Source: Phytophthora quininea (taxonomy: Eukaryota; Oomycota; Peronosporomycetes; Peronosporales; Peronosporaceae). Taken from it: a stretch of DNA of 64,000 nt. Position 1 is the first letter of the stretch. Each line of letters begins with the position of its first letter. Where the stretch lies: positions 41,859 to 105,858 of the forward strand of contig JAAVTG010000365.1 in NCBI GenBank assembly GCA_011947345.1. Reading direction: 5' to 3'. A program made the translations under genes and the position numbers. Of this stretch, positions 1 to 11,082 are shown one piece after another. The notes beneath the pieces are model-generated. The model saw nothing but the letters and a program-made list of their open reading frames with translations. It was not told where the DNA came from and did not search any database.

Positions 1-3
1 ATC

Positions 4-1746
4 ATGGCCACTAGAAGAGGTCGTGGAGCTGAGCACCCATCACCGAACCCTCGTCGTCGCCGGCAGAGCAGAGTAAATGCTGCGAGTGATTCAGAGGCTA
101 CCCATCCGGCTACACGTTCAAGTACACGCAATAATCAGGCCAATTCAGCTACTGCAGACGCTGCCGCTGCCCAAGGTCCTTCGGGGCCGGACACGATGTC
201 CATGCAGCAGTTGTTAGTGTATATAACGCAACAGCAGCAACAGTATCAAGCCCAAATGCAAGCACAGATGCAAGCACAAATGCAAGCACAAATGCAGCAG
301 GCGAATGAACGCTTCGAGTTTCTCGTCGCGTCCAGAGGTGATCACAAGAAGAAGGACCCTCCTGTTTATGAGGGAAAGTATGGCGATGACATTGAGCTAT
401 GGATCTTTGCCACGGAACAGTACTACGCCAACAAACGCCAGTTAATGGAAGCAGAGTCGTCAGATTTTGTGACGCTAATATCCAGCAACCTGGGCAAATC
501 CGTGTTGAATTGGTATCGTGCCTTTATAGCGGACTGTGAGCGTGTGAATGTTCACAAGACGTGGTCACTGTTCAAGAGCCAGTTGCGTACGCGCTTCAGG
601 CCTAAGGACTTTGAATATGACCTTCGCGAGCGTATGTTTCACTTGAAGCAAAAGGAGACAATTCATGAGTATGTCTCCAAATTCCAAGACTTGTTGTCTC
701 AGACAGAGTTGGATATCAGTGAACTGGAGAAGCGTTTCTTTTTCCAGAACGGACTACGCGAAGAAACAGCGAAGAAGATCAAGGAAGAAAGTCCTGGTAC
801 GCTACAAGAGGCTATTGAAATTGCCTCTAACTTCGAGTTTGCACATTACTCGGGGAAACCACCTCGAGCTCCGTCCAAGCAACTTACAGGAAAGGATGCA
901 TCAAGTTCTCGTCCACCCAAGCAGAAGCAGCAATCATCAAAACGATCTGAGAAGAAGGGCAAGAAGGACGACTGGACGAAGACAGCTACGTGTAATAACT
1001 GTGGGGAGAAGGGACATATCTCGCCGCAGTGCAAGAAGCCTAAAAGTAAAGAGGCTAATCGCTTTATGAGCGGATCGGTGTATGCAATTCTCGAAGTCGA
1101 AGCTCAAGCGTACAAAAATGAAGATCAGAAGGAAGAAGTCTCTATCTTCATCGACAATGGAAGTAGCCTTAACGGCGTGACCGAAGAATTGGTCAAGAAA
1201 CTCGAACTGGAAGTCACAGAGCACGAACTTATGCAAGTCGACTTAGGATATGATCAAATCGTCCATCGTCGCCGTCGCACTGTTGACATGAACTTAGCCA
1301 TTCCTGGCTTTCCAGTTTCGTTGAAAACCTTCCAAGTTATGCCTGTTCCGGAGAAGAAAGACGTCGTACTAGGTATGGTGTGGGTCCGTGAGCAGAACCC
1401 AGATATTAACTGGGAAACGTTGCAAATCAAACCTCGCAACAATACAACAGCCAGTCCGATTCAAGTCAGACTGTCCAGCCCGACCAAACGTCCAGCAAGA
1501 CGAGTAGCTGGAAGACGCTATTCTCGCTTGGATAAAAGTCGCGAGATTTCCAACTTCTATCGCCATCATGGCCACCAAGGACAACACGGCTCTACGAAGA
1601 TCATTTCGTCGAACCAGTTTCTTCGAATGCTTCGAAAGGACAAGGACATTGAAGCTGTATTCATGATCAACCCCATGACTCCGAGAAGGCTGAACGCTTC
1701 AAGAGTCAAGGTTGGGAGGCTCTCAAGGACAATCCTGCGTATTTAG
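4..1746 (+). CDS. gag: E1 Gag with zinc knuckle and protease-like region
   Basis: The product packages retrotransposon RNA into virus-like particles. Starting at the ATG at base 4, residues about 70-105 are glutamine rich with repeated MQAQ units. A Gag-type helical region follows, with WNYW-like tryptophans and a LREETAKKI stretch. A lysine-rich linker precedes a CX2CX4HX4C knuckle at residues 330-343 (CNNCGEKGHISPQC). At residue 384 an IDNGSS motif sits where an aspartic protease usually has D-S/T-G, so the catalytic triad looks altered. The last roughly 25 codons are out of frame: a shift in the C run near 1672 ends the ORF at a false stop, while the conserved protein continues in another frame toward the reverse transcriptase. 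Confidence 0.85.
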   Translation: MATRRGRGAEHPSPNPRRRRQSRVNAASDSEATHPATRSSTRNNQANSATADAAAAQGPSGPDTMSMQQLLVYITQQQQQYQAQMQAQMQAQMQAQMQQANERFEFLVASRGDHKKKDPPVYEGKYGDDIELWIFATEQYYANKRQLMEAESSDFVTLISSNLGKSVLNWYRAFIADCERVNVHKTWSLFKSQLRTRFRPKDFEYDLRERMFHLKQKETIHEYVSKFQDLLSQTELDISELEKRFFFQNGLREETAKKIKEESPGTLQEAIEIASNFEFAHYSGKPPRAPSKQLTGKDASSSRPPKQKQQSSKRSEKKGKKDDWTKTATCNNCGEKGHISPQCKKPKSKEANRFMSGSVYAILEVEAQAYKNEDQKEEVSIFIDNGSSLNGVTEELVKKLELEVTEHELMQVDLGYDQIVHRRRRTVDMNLAIPGFPVSLKTFQVMPVPEKKDVVLGMVWVREQNPDINWETLQIKPRNNTTASPIQVRLSSPTKRPARRVAGRRYSRLDKSREISNFYRHHGHQGQHGSTKIISSNQFLRMLRKDKDIEAVFMINPMTPRRLNASRVKVGRLSRTILRI

Positions 1747-4702
1747 TATTGCGCAAGTATGCGGACACAGTTTTCCGTACGGAACTCCCTAATGAGACGC
1801 CACCGGTACGTGAAGGTATCGAGCATGAGATCCTGCTGAAACCTGGAACTCAGCCAATTTCGGTGAAGCAGTGGCGCCAAAGTCCTGAGCAACGCCAGAT
1901 TATACAAGACTGGACCAAAGAAATGGTCCAGGCAGGCATTATACGACCAAGTACGTCAGCTTTTAGTGCACCAACGTTCTGTGTGAAGAAACCAGTTGGA
2001 TGGCGTATCGTGCACGACTTTCGTCAGCTAAATCTAGCGACAATCTTGCCAGCAATCCCAATGCCGCGGAAGGAAGATACCTTTGACGCGATGGCAGGCA
2101 GCTTTTGGTATTCGTGCATGGATCTACTCTGGGGATATTACCAAGTCAAGCTAAGGGAATCCGATATACCCTTTACAGCGTTTTCGACTCCAGACGGTCT
2201 TTTTGAATACCTCGTCACTCCCATGGGACTCAGTGGTAGTCCAGGAACGTTTAATCGCCTTTTACAGAAGGTTTTCCGGGATTTACGTGACGGATTTACG
2301 TGACGTGATGCGAATCTATTTCGACGACATCTATGTGTTCACTAAAAGTGAAGATGTCTCTGAGCACCTCGAGGCTTTGGATCGAGTGCTCAAGCGCTGT
2401 GAAGAGCAGAAGCTCTACATCCAGTTGTCCAAATGCCAGTTTTGCGTGGATGAAATTCCATGCCTGGGCGACTTTGTTGGGCGCAACGGTGTCCGTATGG
2501 ACCCAGATAAGGTCAAGATCATTGCCGATTGGCCTATTCCAAAGACAAAGAAGCAAATGGAAAGCTTCTTGGGGACAACTGTGTACGTCTCCAGATTCTG
2601 CAAGGATTTTGCTCAATTTGCAGGTCCTTTGCATGAAAGTATCAAGGGCAAACGGTCTCGTGAGCCAATCCAGCTCACTGAAGACCAATTGCGATGCTTT
2701 GAAGAACTCAAGCGTCGCTTATCGTCTCCACCTGTCCTCAAACTTCCTGATTTTTCAAAGCCTTTTGGCATCAGGATGGACGCCTCGAACTTCGCGATCG
2801 GGGAGTCTTGTTTCAAAACGAGGGAGGGTTGGAACATCCAATTGCTTTTACTGGTCGAAAGATGAAACCCGCTGAGCTGAATTACCCAGTTCGCGAACAA
2901 GAGCTGCTCGCAATTATGCATGCTCTGAAGACATGGCGCGTCTATCTGTTGGACAAGCCGTTTACTGTCGAAACCGACCACAAGAGTATTGAGATGATTC
3001 TGACACAGAAGACGACTAACCGAAGGATTGCCCGTTGGTTCAATGAACTTGCTGAGTTCCAGCCACTATTCAAGTGGATTCCTGGAGAAACCAATACTGT
3101 AGCAGATGCGCTATCAAGAAAGCCAGACTTCGAGCACAAGGCCGCTCAAGTCAGCCTAAAAGAACTTCTTGAGTCTGCTCAAAACCGCGAAATTGTGGCG
3201 ACGATGGTTGCCTCAAAGGTGACTGTTGCCCAATCAGCTAAGCAGATGTACTCAAGGAAGAAGGAACTACTATGGATTATCAAACGTCTGAATGAAGGTG
3301 TCTCGATGCCACGTTATTCAATCAACGACGGCGTCTTATACTATCAGACAGGCGAAGATGAGACTCCACGTTTATACATTCCAGACGACGAAGATCTCAA
3401 GAATCGCGTTATCTGTGAAAACCATGACTCAGTGTCAGCTGGCCATCCTGGGTATTATAAGACCTATTTGGCTGTTCGCGAAAAGTACTATTGGCCAAGA
3501 ATGTCCAAGTATATCCAGCGCTATGTCAACACGTGTGAGATGTGTCAGCGCAACAAGGCTAGGCAAACAAAGCCACCAGGACTACTCCAATCGTTGGATG
3601 TTCCAAGAGGCAGATGGACTGATATATCCATGGATTTCATCGTGTCTCTTCCATCGACTAAAGAAGGATACAACTCGATTATGGTCATTGTTGATCGTTT
3701 GACCAAGCGAGCCAAGTTCATTGCAACTAAGACAACAGAAGATTCTACGGAAATCGCAAACGTGTTCATGAAGAATTACGTCAAGGACCATGGCATGCCC
3801 AAGACCATTGTGTCCGATAGAGACACCAAGTTTACGTCTAAGTTTTGGCAAGCAACTATGACAGCTATGGGAACGCAGCACAAATTATCGTCTGCATTCC
3901 GACCCCAAACCGACGGACAAACGGAAAGAACAAACCGTTTCATTGGAGACTATCTCCGAGGTGTCGTTAGTCCAGCCCAAAATGACTGGAATGACTATCT
4001 CCACTTGGCAGAAATTGCCTACAATCGACGTGTACACTCTACGATAGGGATGTCACCGTTCGAAGCGGATCTAGGATATATACCCTACATGCCAGATGAT
4101 GTGGCAGCAGATCCTGCCTTTAAGAAGTTGGAGAAATCAGCACAAGAGTTTTTGCTTCGACAAGAAACTCTGCTCAAGATTGCACAAGATCGCATGAGCG
4201 AAGCGCAGGAGCGTATGAAGCATTACTACGACAAGAACAGACACGTGCAGGACTTTGAAGTCAACGATATGGTGTTGTTAGACGGAAAGAATATGGACAT
4301 CCGTCACAAGGGATATGCCCAGTCGAAGAAGCTCGCTCCAAGATACATTGGACCGTTTCCAGTGTTGAAGAAGATCTCGAAGGATTCCTATGAGTTGGGA
4401 TTATCGAAGGGATTGAAGATGCACCCGGTGTTTCACACATCACTACTAAAACCGTACAAGAAGGACACCAATCGTAAGCAGAAGGTGAACAAAGTGGTGT
4501 TAGCCGATGGCTCCGAGGGACAACTCGTTGAGGCCGTAATTGGGCATCGCAAGTACAAGGGAAACCTCAGTACAAGGTTTGGTGGCTTGGCGAATCGAAG
4601 TCAGAGGCCACCTGGGAGCCCGTGGAGAATCTAAAGCAGATTCCCGGACTCATTGATCTCTATTGGGGAACCAAGAAGAGACCGAAGCCATTTTCGAAAT
4701 AG
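1674..4702 (+). pseudogene. pol: E1 Pol: RT, RNase H, integrase, chromodomain (frameshifted)
   Basis: This polyprotein copies element RNA to DNA and integrates it. The RT core includes FCVKKPVGWRIVHDFR and the catalytic YFDD at 2317-2328. RNase H shows TDHKSIE and ends in ADALSRKPDF. Integrase has the HHCC finger (CEMCQRNK) and the D-D-E core: DISMDFIVSLP, IVSDRDTKF and PQTDGQTERTNR. The C-terminus carries a chromodomain (WWLGESKSEATWEPVENL) ending in a TAG at 4700-4702. Reading is broken by a 13-bp tandem duplication just before YFDD, a missing base near 2802 in the RNase H start, and another shift near 4560 that removes the chromodomain from frame. Confidence 0.88.
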
Positions 4703-4724
4703 GCGTCTTCTTGAAGAGAGGTCA

Positions 4725-5297
4725 TGTGACGGAATTGCCGTCAGCGACAACATGTTGCAGACGACAACCCCGTCAATACGTTTTGAGACTATCCAGATTA
4801 TGCTGGATAGTTGGCTATCTTTATGGTAGTAAACATACATACATAAAGCATTCCTATTGGTCGAGGGCTTCAAGTTCAAGATTACACCTTCTAGGTGTCT
4901 CAAGAACGTCCCATAATCTTTACTCTGATTGGCTCTTAAGTTCTACGGATTTGAAAGAATCCAGTTATTGATGGATTCTTGATTATGGGACGCATCAAGA
5001 AGATTCAAGATTCGAGCTACGTTTCCAGTTAGGAGCTGTTCATTGGTAGATCTAGGATTTCATATGGACTTAGAGAATTGATAGGCTTTAGGATGGGAAC
5101 TGGATTTCCCTTTGCGTTTCCCCAACGCGCGCTAGCAAGATAAACCCGCCAGATCAATCTCACTTCTCAATTCTACTTCCAGGGCCAAGGCGCCTCCTCC
5201 AGCTGCGCCACCGCCAGTCTCCGCCGTTCGCCGTCTCCGCCAACTCGTCGCCGCCGCCGTCTCGCCCCAACGCCCCTCGCCCGCGCTACGTGTTACA
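4725..5297 (+). repeat. Putative 3' LTR of E1
   Basis: A purine-rich tract (GAAGAGAGG, 4713-4721) follows the pol stop and precedes TGTGACGG, a typical LTR start. I place the end at the first TGTTACA after a GC-rich stretch, where the TGT...ACA inverted termini agree. Only one LTR is in the window, so the right border is an inference. If it is right, the adjoining 5 bp (TGGAG) would be the target duplication. No ORF in this segment looks real. Confidence 0.6.
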
Positions 5298-5346
5298 TGG
5301 AGGGGGTATTGGTTTCGTTCCGTTGCTCGTGCGGCCGATTAATAAT
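5298..5346. other. Short non-coding gap between E1 LTR and Helitron remnant
   Basis: I see no feature here. All continuations of the Helitron frame stop or lose similarity, so this is either decayed Helitron sequence or part of the E1 insertion border. Confidence 0.4.
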
Positions 5347-5569
5347 TCAAATATTTGATCGCCTCGCAGACCGTACTCTTTGATCTGAGGCGACTTTCAG
5401 AGCGGTGTTTTTCACGTTCATCTTTATGTAAAGCGTGTTCCTCGCGCTTTGAGAAGTCAAAAAGTCAAAAGCCAACAACATGAACGCGTAATGGTGTTCG
5501 AAACGATGACCATGTACCCGCAAACATGGTAATATCCATCTTCGAGCCGAGAGATTGGTTTGACGATGC
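5347..5569 (-). pseudogene. Helitron-type Rep/helicase ORF, downstream fragment
   Basis: Read on the minus strand with one copy of the GATGC target duplication removed, this stretch continues in frame from the fragment at 11083. It gives a segment beginning RQTNLSARRWILPCLRVHG, then HYAFMLLAFDFLTSQSARN. This resembles the segment that follows the LFPxGxGGP motif in Helitron-like polyproteins. The frame stops at TGA (5347-5349), close to the putative right end of E1. The gene is therefore interrupted on one side by E2 and probably truncated on the other. Helitron ORFs normally encode a HUH endonuclease and a PIF1 helicase; neither catalytic domain is present here. Confidence 0.7.
5565..5569. 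repeat. Left target-site duplication of E2 (GATGC)
   Basis: GATGC immediately precedes the 5' LTR. The same 5 bp follows the end of the 3' LTR at 11078-11082. A 5-bp duplication is the usual product of Ty3/gypsy integrase. Confidence 0.88.
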
Positions 5570-5875
5570 TGTAGTGTAGATTACCAGCCATGCCCAGCCA
5601 GCCGCAGTGGTGGCGACTGGATGGTCTCGTGCACATCAATTCGTAACGCGAGCCAGGATGACATGGTATCGCAATACGTGATGACCTCCGAGTAGATAAC
5701 GATATTTGTGTTGACACGACTGTCAACCACCCAACTCCGTGCTCGGGGCACGGAATCCCCAAACGATAGACAAGCTCATTGTATCTCACTTGTCGATTAG
5801 CATCTAATAGACTATCGGCCAATTTAGGGAGCTTCGCTGACTCCCCATCGTGTCTTCATACCTGCAGACACTACA
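5570..5875 (+). repeat. 5' LTR of E2
   Basis: It begins TGTAGTGTAGATT and ends CAGACACTACA, so it has TG...CA termini. Compared with the 3' LTR I count seven substitutions and one indel in about 306 bp. Six of the seven show T here against C in the other copy. Confidence 0.9.
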
Positions 5876-5911
5876 AAGATATCTTTAGCAGTAAACTGCT
5901 GGATCGTGAAG

Positions 5912-6517
5912 ATGGCCAACACGCGATCACAACGCGTGGCCCAACAACCAAGTGATGACACCGGCGCCAGTGCAAATGCATCCAGAGGCAACCAAGGCAT
6001 CTCATCAAGCACTTCAGTGAGAAGGCGCCAAACTAGTGCTGCCAGAATCGTCCAGAACACGACGCCACTCTTCACGCCGCTGTTGCCGCCACGTATCACC
6101 AGCACTTCACATGCTGCGCTGGTGCAATGGCGCAAGGATCGCCGTGAGTACGAGGAGACGGCTCGGAACCGCGCGAAGGACGGCGCGACGGACGTCATCA
6201 CGTCAATCAAGGCAACGTTTGATCAAGGACTTCTGAAACTTTGGTGCCGGCTCCGTTGGCGCATGTCGATCGACGACGTCACCGATGTCCACATTTTGGC
6301 AGAAGTCGACAAGATCATCGAGTCAGTGAAGAACAACAGCGTTCCCGACATTGACCACGAGATGCGTGCCAGGCTACGCATGGATCTCAAGGAGACCGAT
6401 GTCAACGAACGAGTCATACAGTACTTCAAGCTGTGTCATGACATTATCGACGACAACGGTTGGAGCTCTTTTTCCGTGATGACACTGGAAGAAAGCAGTT
6501 ATGCCGCATCCTGCTAG
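5912..6517 (+). CDS. gag: E2 Gag, N-terminal part
   Basis: The likely start is the ATG at 5912, giving MANTRSQRVAQQ; the in-frame GTG six bases earlier is less likely. The first 60 residues are low-complexity Ser/Thr/Ala/Arg. They are followed by a charged helical region (VQWRKDRREYEETARNRAK) and a Gag-like domain with many acidic residues. The conserved frame is lost near 6460, where one T appears to be missing after DDNG; the protein then continues in the frame of the next entry. The last 18 or so residues before the TAG are therefore out-of-frame sequence. No CCHC knuckle lies in this part. Confidence 0.75.
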   Translation: MANTRSQRVAQQPSDDTGASANASRGNQGISSSTSVRRRQTSAARIVQNTTPLFTPLLPPRITSTSHAALVQWRKDRREYEETARNRAKDGATDVITSIKATFDQGLLKLWCRLRWRMSIDDVTDVHILAEVDKIIESVKNNSVPDIDHEMRARLRMDLKETDVNERVIQYFKLCHDIIDDNGWSSFSVMTLEESSYAASC

Positions 6518-9500
6518 CGTCTCTAGAGCCCCAAGCTTTGAAGGACGATGTGGAACGTACAATTCGCTTTCAGAAGCGCAAGGCGAAAGAGGACGAAATC
6601 ATTCTCCATGATTTGATCCTCGAAAAGGCATTAGAGCAGGAAAAGGACTTCCAGAGGCAAAAACGCGACAAACGCGGGCGAGCTGAAGGTGAAACCAAGC
6701 GTACACTGCCTGTGGAGCATACAAACACTGCGAAGCGAGCTCGGATTATTACCAAGTCTGTTGCTAAGGACGCCCGCCAGCAAGCGAAGTCTCCGGTTGA
6801 CCGACCCAAAGTGCCGCCAACGCCATGCCCACACTGCGAAGGTATGCACTGGCTGTCGGAATGTGACAAGGCCACTGATGATCAAAAGGCTGACATCCGT
6901 CGGAAGCTTCGCGCACAGCGAGTCAATGATGGGAACAAGAAATCTACTGCTCGTCTCAAACGTTTAAGAGAATGTCTTCCAACCGATGACAAGGTGGTGA
7001 CGTTGAATGGGGTGCTGACGGTGCCCTACTGCGCAGACACTGGTGCGGACAGAACTGCTGTTAGTCGTCAGCACGTTGTCGAACTGCAGCAGAGTGACCC
7101 ATCCGTCGTGATCAAGAATTTGCCTTCCCCAGTAGTAAATGTTGGCGTGGGCGAACATGAAATCCTGTGCACGGCATCTATCGATCTCCGTCTTCTCCTC
7201 AATACTGCAGCTGGACAAGTTGTGTTAAGTGACCCAGTCGAATGCTTGATCATCGAAGATGATGAACCAGAGTTCATCCTTGGTGCCGATGTACTGAGAT
7301 CACTTGGGATCGACGTCGACCACCAACTTGAGCAGCTGGCATCTCGAGGAGATGACGTTGATGATGGCGAGGACGAGCTGTTGGACGATATGCACATTGC
7401 TGCTGAACCCACCACTATCAATGAGCTGGATGTGGCCCTCGGCAAAATGCTAGAGAAGGCCTTGCAAGAAGGTTTTCCGCGCAGACTGGAGGACAGGCTC
7501 CGTGCAATTGTGCACAAACATGACATTTGGAGGTTGGAACTTGGCAGGGATCCACCAGCCAAGGTCGAACCACTGCAAATTCGACTGAAGCCACAGGCGA
7601 AAGCCATCAAGAGCAAACCACGCGCTTACCCACCGGCTGTGCGTAGTTTTATGAGGGAATTCAACGCGAAGCTCGTTGAGCTGGGCTGGGTGTATGAAAA
7701 CCCCAATAGCCGCTGGGCAAGCCCAGTGCTTCCAGTCACCAAGAGAGGTGAAAATGGCGATGAGTACCGCCAGACCTGTGATTATCGCCTGGTCAACGAC
7801 ATGATTGAGGCTTTGATCAGCACGATGCCACATATGGTTACACTACTGGAGCACACCCGTGGTAGGAAGCATTTCGGGCTTTTCGATCTTTAAAAGGGCT
7901 TCTGGCAATTGCCCTTGGATGTTTTAAGCCAGGAGGCCATGTCGTACATCACCGACTCCAAGATTTTCACTCCACGCCGCGTGCCACAAGGGTGTTGCGA
8001 CGCTGCTGTGCATTTTCAGCGGATTATGGAAGCATGTTTTGAGGGACTGCTTTACAAGTTCCTGATAATCTGGATCGATGACCTGCTTTTATTTGCCGAA
8101 GACATTGATACTTACCTCGTTAAGCTTGAGGAATTCTTCGATTTGGTCGCCGCTTTCGGACTGAAGCTTAGTGCGAAGAATAGCAGCTTGTACCAAACCT
8201 CCGTTAAGTGGTGTGGACGCCTTATCAGCTGCGAGGAGTTGCTCATGACCCCGCTAGAATTGACGCGCTTACAGCTATGCCTTATCCTACTACGGCTGGA
8301 CAGCTGCAACAGTTTTTGTGTGCCTCAAACTGGATGAGGGAATCAATCATCGACTACGCGCGTGCAGTCGAGCCTTTGCAGACGCTACTTGATGATGCTT
8401 TAAAGAATGGCAAGCGAACCAAACGCGTTGCGGCAGGGATTGTCATCGTGTTGAGTGAGGCAGAGCGTCATACGTACGACAAGGTCAAGACGTTGTTGGC
8501 TAGTGCTGCAACTCTAGCGCTGCCAGATGACAATGCCACTACTTGCATGTTCACGGATGCCTCGGACACAGGCTTTGCAGTCATCATCACTCAAGTATCT
8601 GACTTCGACCCCAAGACTCCCATTACAGCACAGCAACACAAGTTGCTGACGTGTGTTAGTGGAACTTTTCGTGGAGCTCAGCTGAATTGGTCCGTGATTG
8701 AAAAGGAGTCGTATCCTATTGTGCTCGCGTGCGATAAGCTAGACTATCTGCTTCTGCGAGCCAAACCTTTTCGTCTCTACTGCGATCATAGAAACTTGAT
8801 ACACGTTTTCGCCCCACACGCCAGCGTCAAGAAGCACATTAGGGGAAACTGCTGCGCTGGGCGGACATGCTCTCACGATGGGCTGGCCAACCCACCGTGA
8901 CGATCAAGACAAAGCGTCTCACTCGACGCGGGCGAAAGCCCAAGGGCGTGACTGAAAAGCCAAGTGCACAAGTCATTCTACGACCGCTCGATGACACAGG
9001 ATTCATCTGGCCATCGTTGGACGAGATTGCCACCGCCCAACAGAAGCATCGACCACCACCCGGAGCTGTCAAGGACTCTAGCAATGCACTGCGAATCATC
9101 AACGCACTTTGGATTCCCCGAGCATGCGCAGACTTAATCAGACGCCTGTGCATTGTTGCTCATTGCGGAGCCCAAGGGCATCGAGGGGAGCAGGCCATGG
9201 TCAACCATCTGCGTCGACTGTTCCACATCGCCGACATCCACCGTGTCGTACACGGGTTCGTGTCGACATGCCTGTTGTGCCCCCACGTCAAAGGTGGACG
9301 AATTATTCGTCGACCGTGGGGCGAGACAATCGAATGCGATGAACGCAATGGAGTCCTGCATTGGGATTTTCTTTTCATTGGTGAATCCTTCGGCAGCAGC
9401 AAATACCTACTCGTGCTGAAAGACCATGCTACGCATTTCTGCGAGCTAGTAGTATGCGATGCAGCCGACAGCGCCGTGGCAACAGCAGCCATCTTGGACT

Positions 9501-10470
9501 GGCACAGTCGATTCGGAGCCCCGCCGGTGTGGGTTAGTGATAACGGTAGGCACCTTAAAAACGAGGTGGTGACCGAGCTATCCCGGCGACTCAAGACGCG
9601 CCAGAAATTTACGGTCGCTTACAGCCCATGGATAAGCGGGTCGGTAGAGCGTGTCAATCGTGATGTGCTACAAGTTTTGCGTGCGATGATGTTGGAGTAC
9701 AAGATCTCTACCAAGGACTGGGTCTACCTAGTTCCGCTCGTGCAGTCGAGCCTTAACCATACTGCTATGCCATCACTCGGCAACCGAGCTCCCATGGAGC
9801 TATTCACGGGGCTGCCATGTCCGACGCCCCTGGCCGAGTTCTACGACGCCAGCACCAAGAAGCTGGTTAAGCTGCCGCAAACAACAGCTGCGATCTCTGA
9901 GCACCTGGCCACATTGCGCTCAAGCTTGCGAGAGATGCACAAGCCCGTTGCCGACCAGCGCCTCAAGCAGCGCCTCCTCAACAAGAAAAGGGAGCGGGGC
10001 GAGAACACCGTCAACTTTGACGTGGGGACTTCGTCCTCCGCTCCCGTGTTGATGAGAAGAAAGGCAACAAGCTCCTCGTCACATGGCAAGGACCCTACAA
10101 GGTGGTCCGAGCGGACTCTCACCCGTTCCGAGTGAGCCATCTCCTCACAGGAGATGAGCTAGATGTCCACCCGTCACGTCTTAAGTTCTACATGGACAAT
10201 AGTTTGGACGTGACCGAGGAGATACTCGAACATGTGGCTGCCCAGGGCATCATATTGGCCATCGATCAGCTTAGAAAGCATCGATGGAACTCCTCCATCA
10301 ACGACTACGAGATACTAGTGGGCTGGAAAGGCCTAGAGTCTGTAGAAGACTCGTGGGAACCGCTGACTTCCCTAGCTAAAAAAGTCAATGTTCTACTAGG
10401 TCAGTACATCCAAAAACAGGATGCCAAGGTACGCAAGTACTGGACAAGCGTTCATACCAAATTTCAATAA
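6460..10470 (+). pseudogene. pol: E2 Gag C-terminus and Pol polyprotein (broken)
   Basis: Domains in order: a Lys/Arg-rich Gag tail; a zinc knuckle CPHCEGMHWLSEC (CX2CX3HX4C, one residue shorter than usual); a protease with PYCADTGADRTAVS; RT with RWASPVLPVTKRG and IIWIDDLLLF; RNase H with FTDASDTGFAV; integrase with HCGAQGHRG, CLLC, LHWDF, VWVSDNGRHLKNE and SGSVERVNRD; and a chromodomain (YEILVGWKGLESVEDSWEPL) near the C-terminus. Breaks are a TAA at 7891-7893 between FGLFDL and KGFWQL, and frameshifts near 8232, 8848 and 10025. The protease and the integrase D-D-E residues are intact; polymerase and chromodomain are cut off from them by these breaks. Confidence 0.87.
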
Positions 10471-10755
10471 AAAGCTCTAGTAGTTTTGTCGCAATCAACA
10501 TTTGTTTGCTATGTATCAATTCCTGCTTACTACCACGTAGTATCAGCAATGAGCATTACATTCGTGGTTTTCCCAGCGAAAACTATCTAATATTGGCTCC
10601 GATATATACCGCTACAGATCAACCTCAACGCGTTGAACCTGTAACACCTGTGATACGGCCGGTCCATGGATACGTCGTACCGTTACTATCACCGACTTAG
10701 TTTACATAAACCCAACACGTATAACTGCTCCTACCTGGACAAGGCTTGGGGGCAG
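10471..10755 (+). other. E2 3' untranslated region and polypurine tract
   Basis: No coding sequence is visible between the chromodomain stop and the LTR. The G-rich run AAGGCTTGGGGGCAG directly before the LTR is the likely plus-strand primer site. Confidence 0.6.
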
Positions 10756-11077
10756 TGTAGTGTAGATTACCAGCCATGCCCAGCCAGCCGCAGCGGTGGC
10801 GACTGGATGGTCTCGTGCACATCAATTCGTAACGCGAGCCAGGATGACACGGTATCGCAATACGTGATGACCTCCGAGTAGATAACGACATTTGTGTTGA
10901 CACGACTGTCAACCACCCAACTCCGTGCTCGGGGCACGGAATCCCCAAACGATAGACAAGCTCATCGTAGCTCACTTGTCGATTAGCATCTAATAGACTA
11001 CCGGCCAATTTAGGGAGCTTCGCCGACTCCCCCATCGTGTCTTCATACCTGCAGACACTACACCTGCAGACACTACA
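10756..11077 (+). repeat. 3' LTR of E2 with a 15-bp terminal duplication
   Basis: It is collinear with the 5' LTR for 307 bp. The last 15 bp (CCTGCAGACACTACA) are then repeated in tandem. The target duplication follows the second copy, so the duplication lies inside the element and not in the host flank. Confidence 0.9.
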
Positions 11078-11082
11078 GATGC
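11078..11082. repeat. Right target-site duplication of E2 (GATGC)
   Basis: It matches the 5 bp at 5565-5569 exactly. Counting it once restores the reading frame of the disrupted minus-strand ORF. Confidence 0.88.

Larger units (their letters stand above)
1..5297 (+). mobile_element. Ty3/gypsy LTR retrotransposon E1 (5' end outside window)
   Basis: Order of domains is gag, CCHC zinc knuckle, protease-like segment, reverse transcriptase, RNase H, integrase, chromodomain, polypurine tract and putative 3' LTR. RT before integrase identifies Ty3/gypsy, and the C-terminal chromodomain places it with the chromoviruses. The 5' LTR and primer binding site would lie left of base 1. The coding region is broken by at least three single-base shifts and one 13-bp duplication, so this copy is not autonomous as assembled. 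Its 3' LTR abuts the left remnant of a Helitron-type ORF, so E1 may have inserted into or beside it; the matching left target-site copy is out of view. Confidence 0.9.
5570..11077 (+). mobile_element. Complete Ty3/gypsy LTR retrotransposon E2
   Basis: The element is bounded by two LTRs and a perfect GATGC duplication. Internal order is gag, zinc knuckle, protease, RT, RNase H, integrase, chromodomain. Its proteins are only distantly like those of E1 and E3: the RT motif is WIDD rather than YFDD, and its integrase is the most divergent. It was originally probably one long gag-pol ORF but now carries one in-frame stop and about four frameshifts. It landed inside a minus-strand Helitron-type ORF. 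Confidence 0.92.

Noticed and set aside
7068..7616. 182-codon minus-strand ORF rich in Ser and Cys
   Set aside because: Antisense shadow of the E2 protease and RT region.
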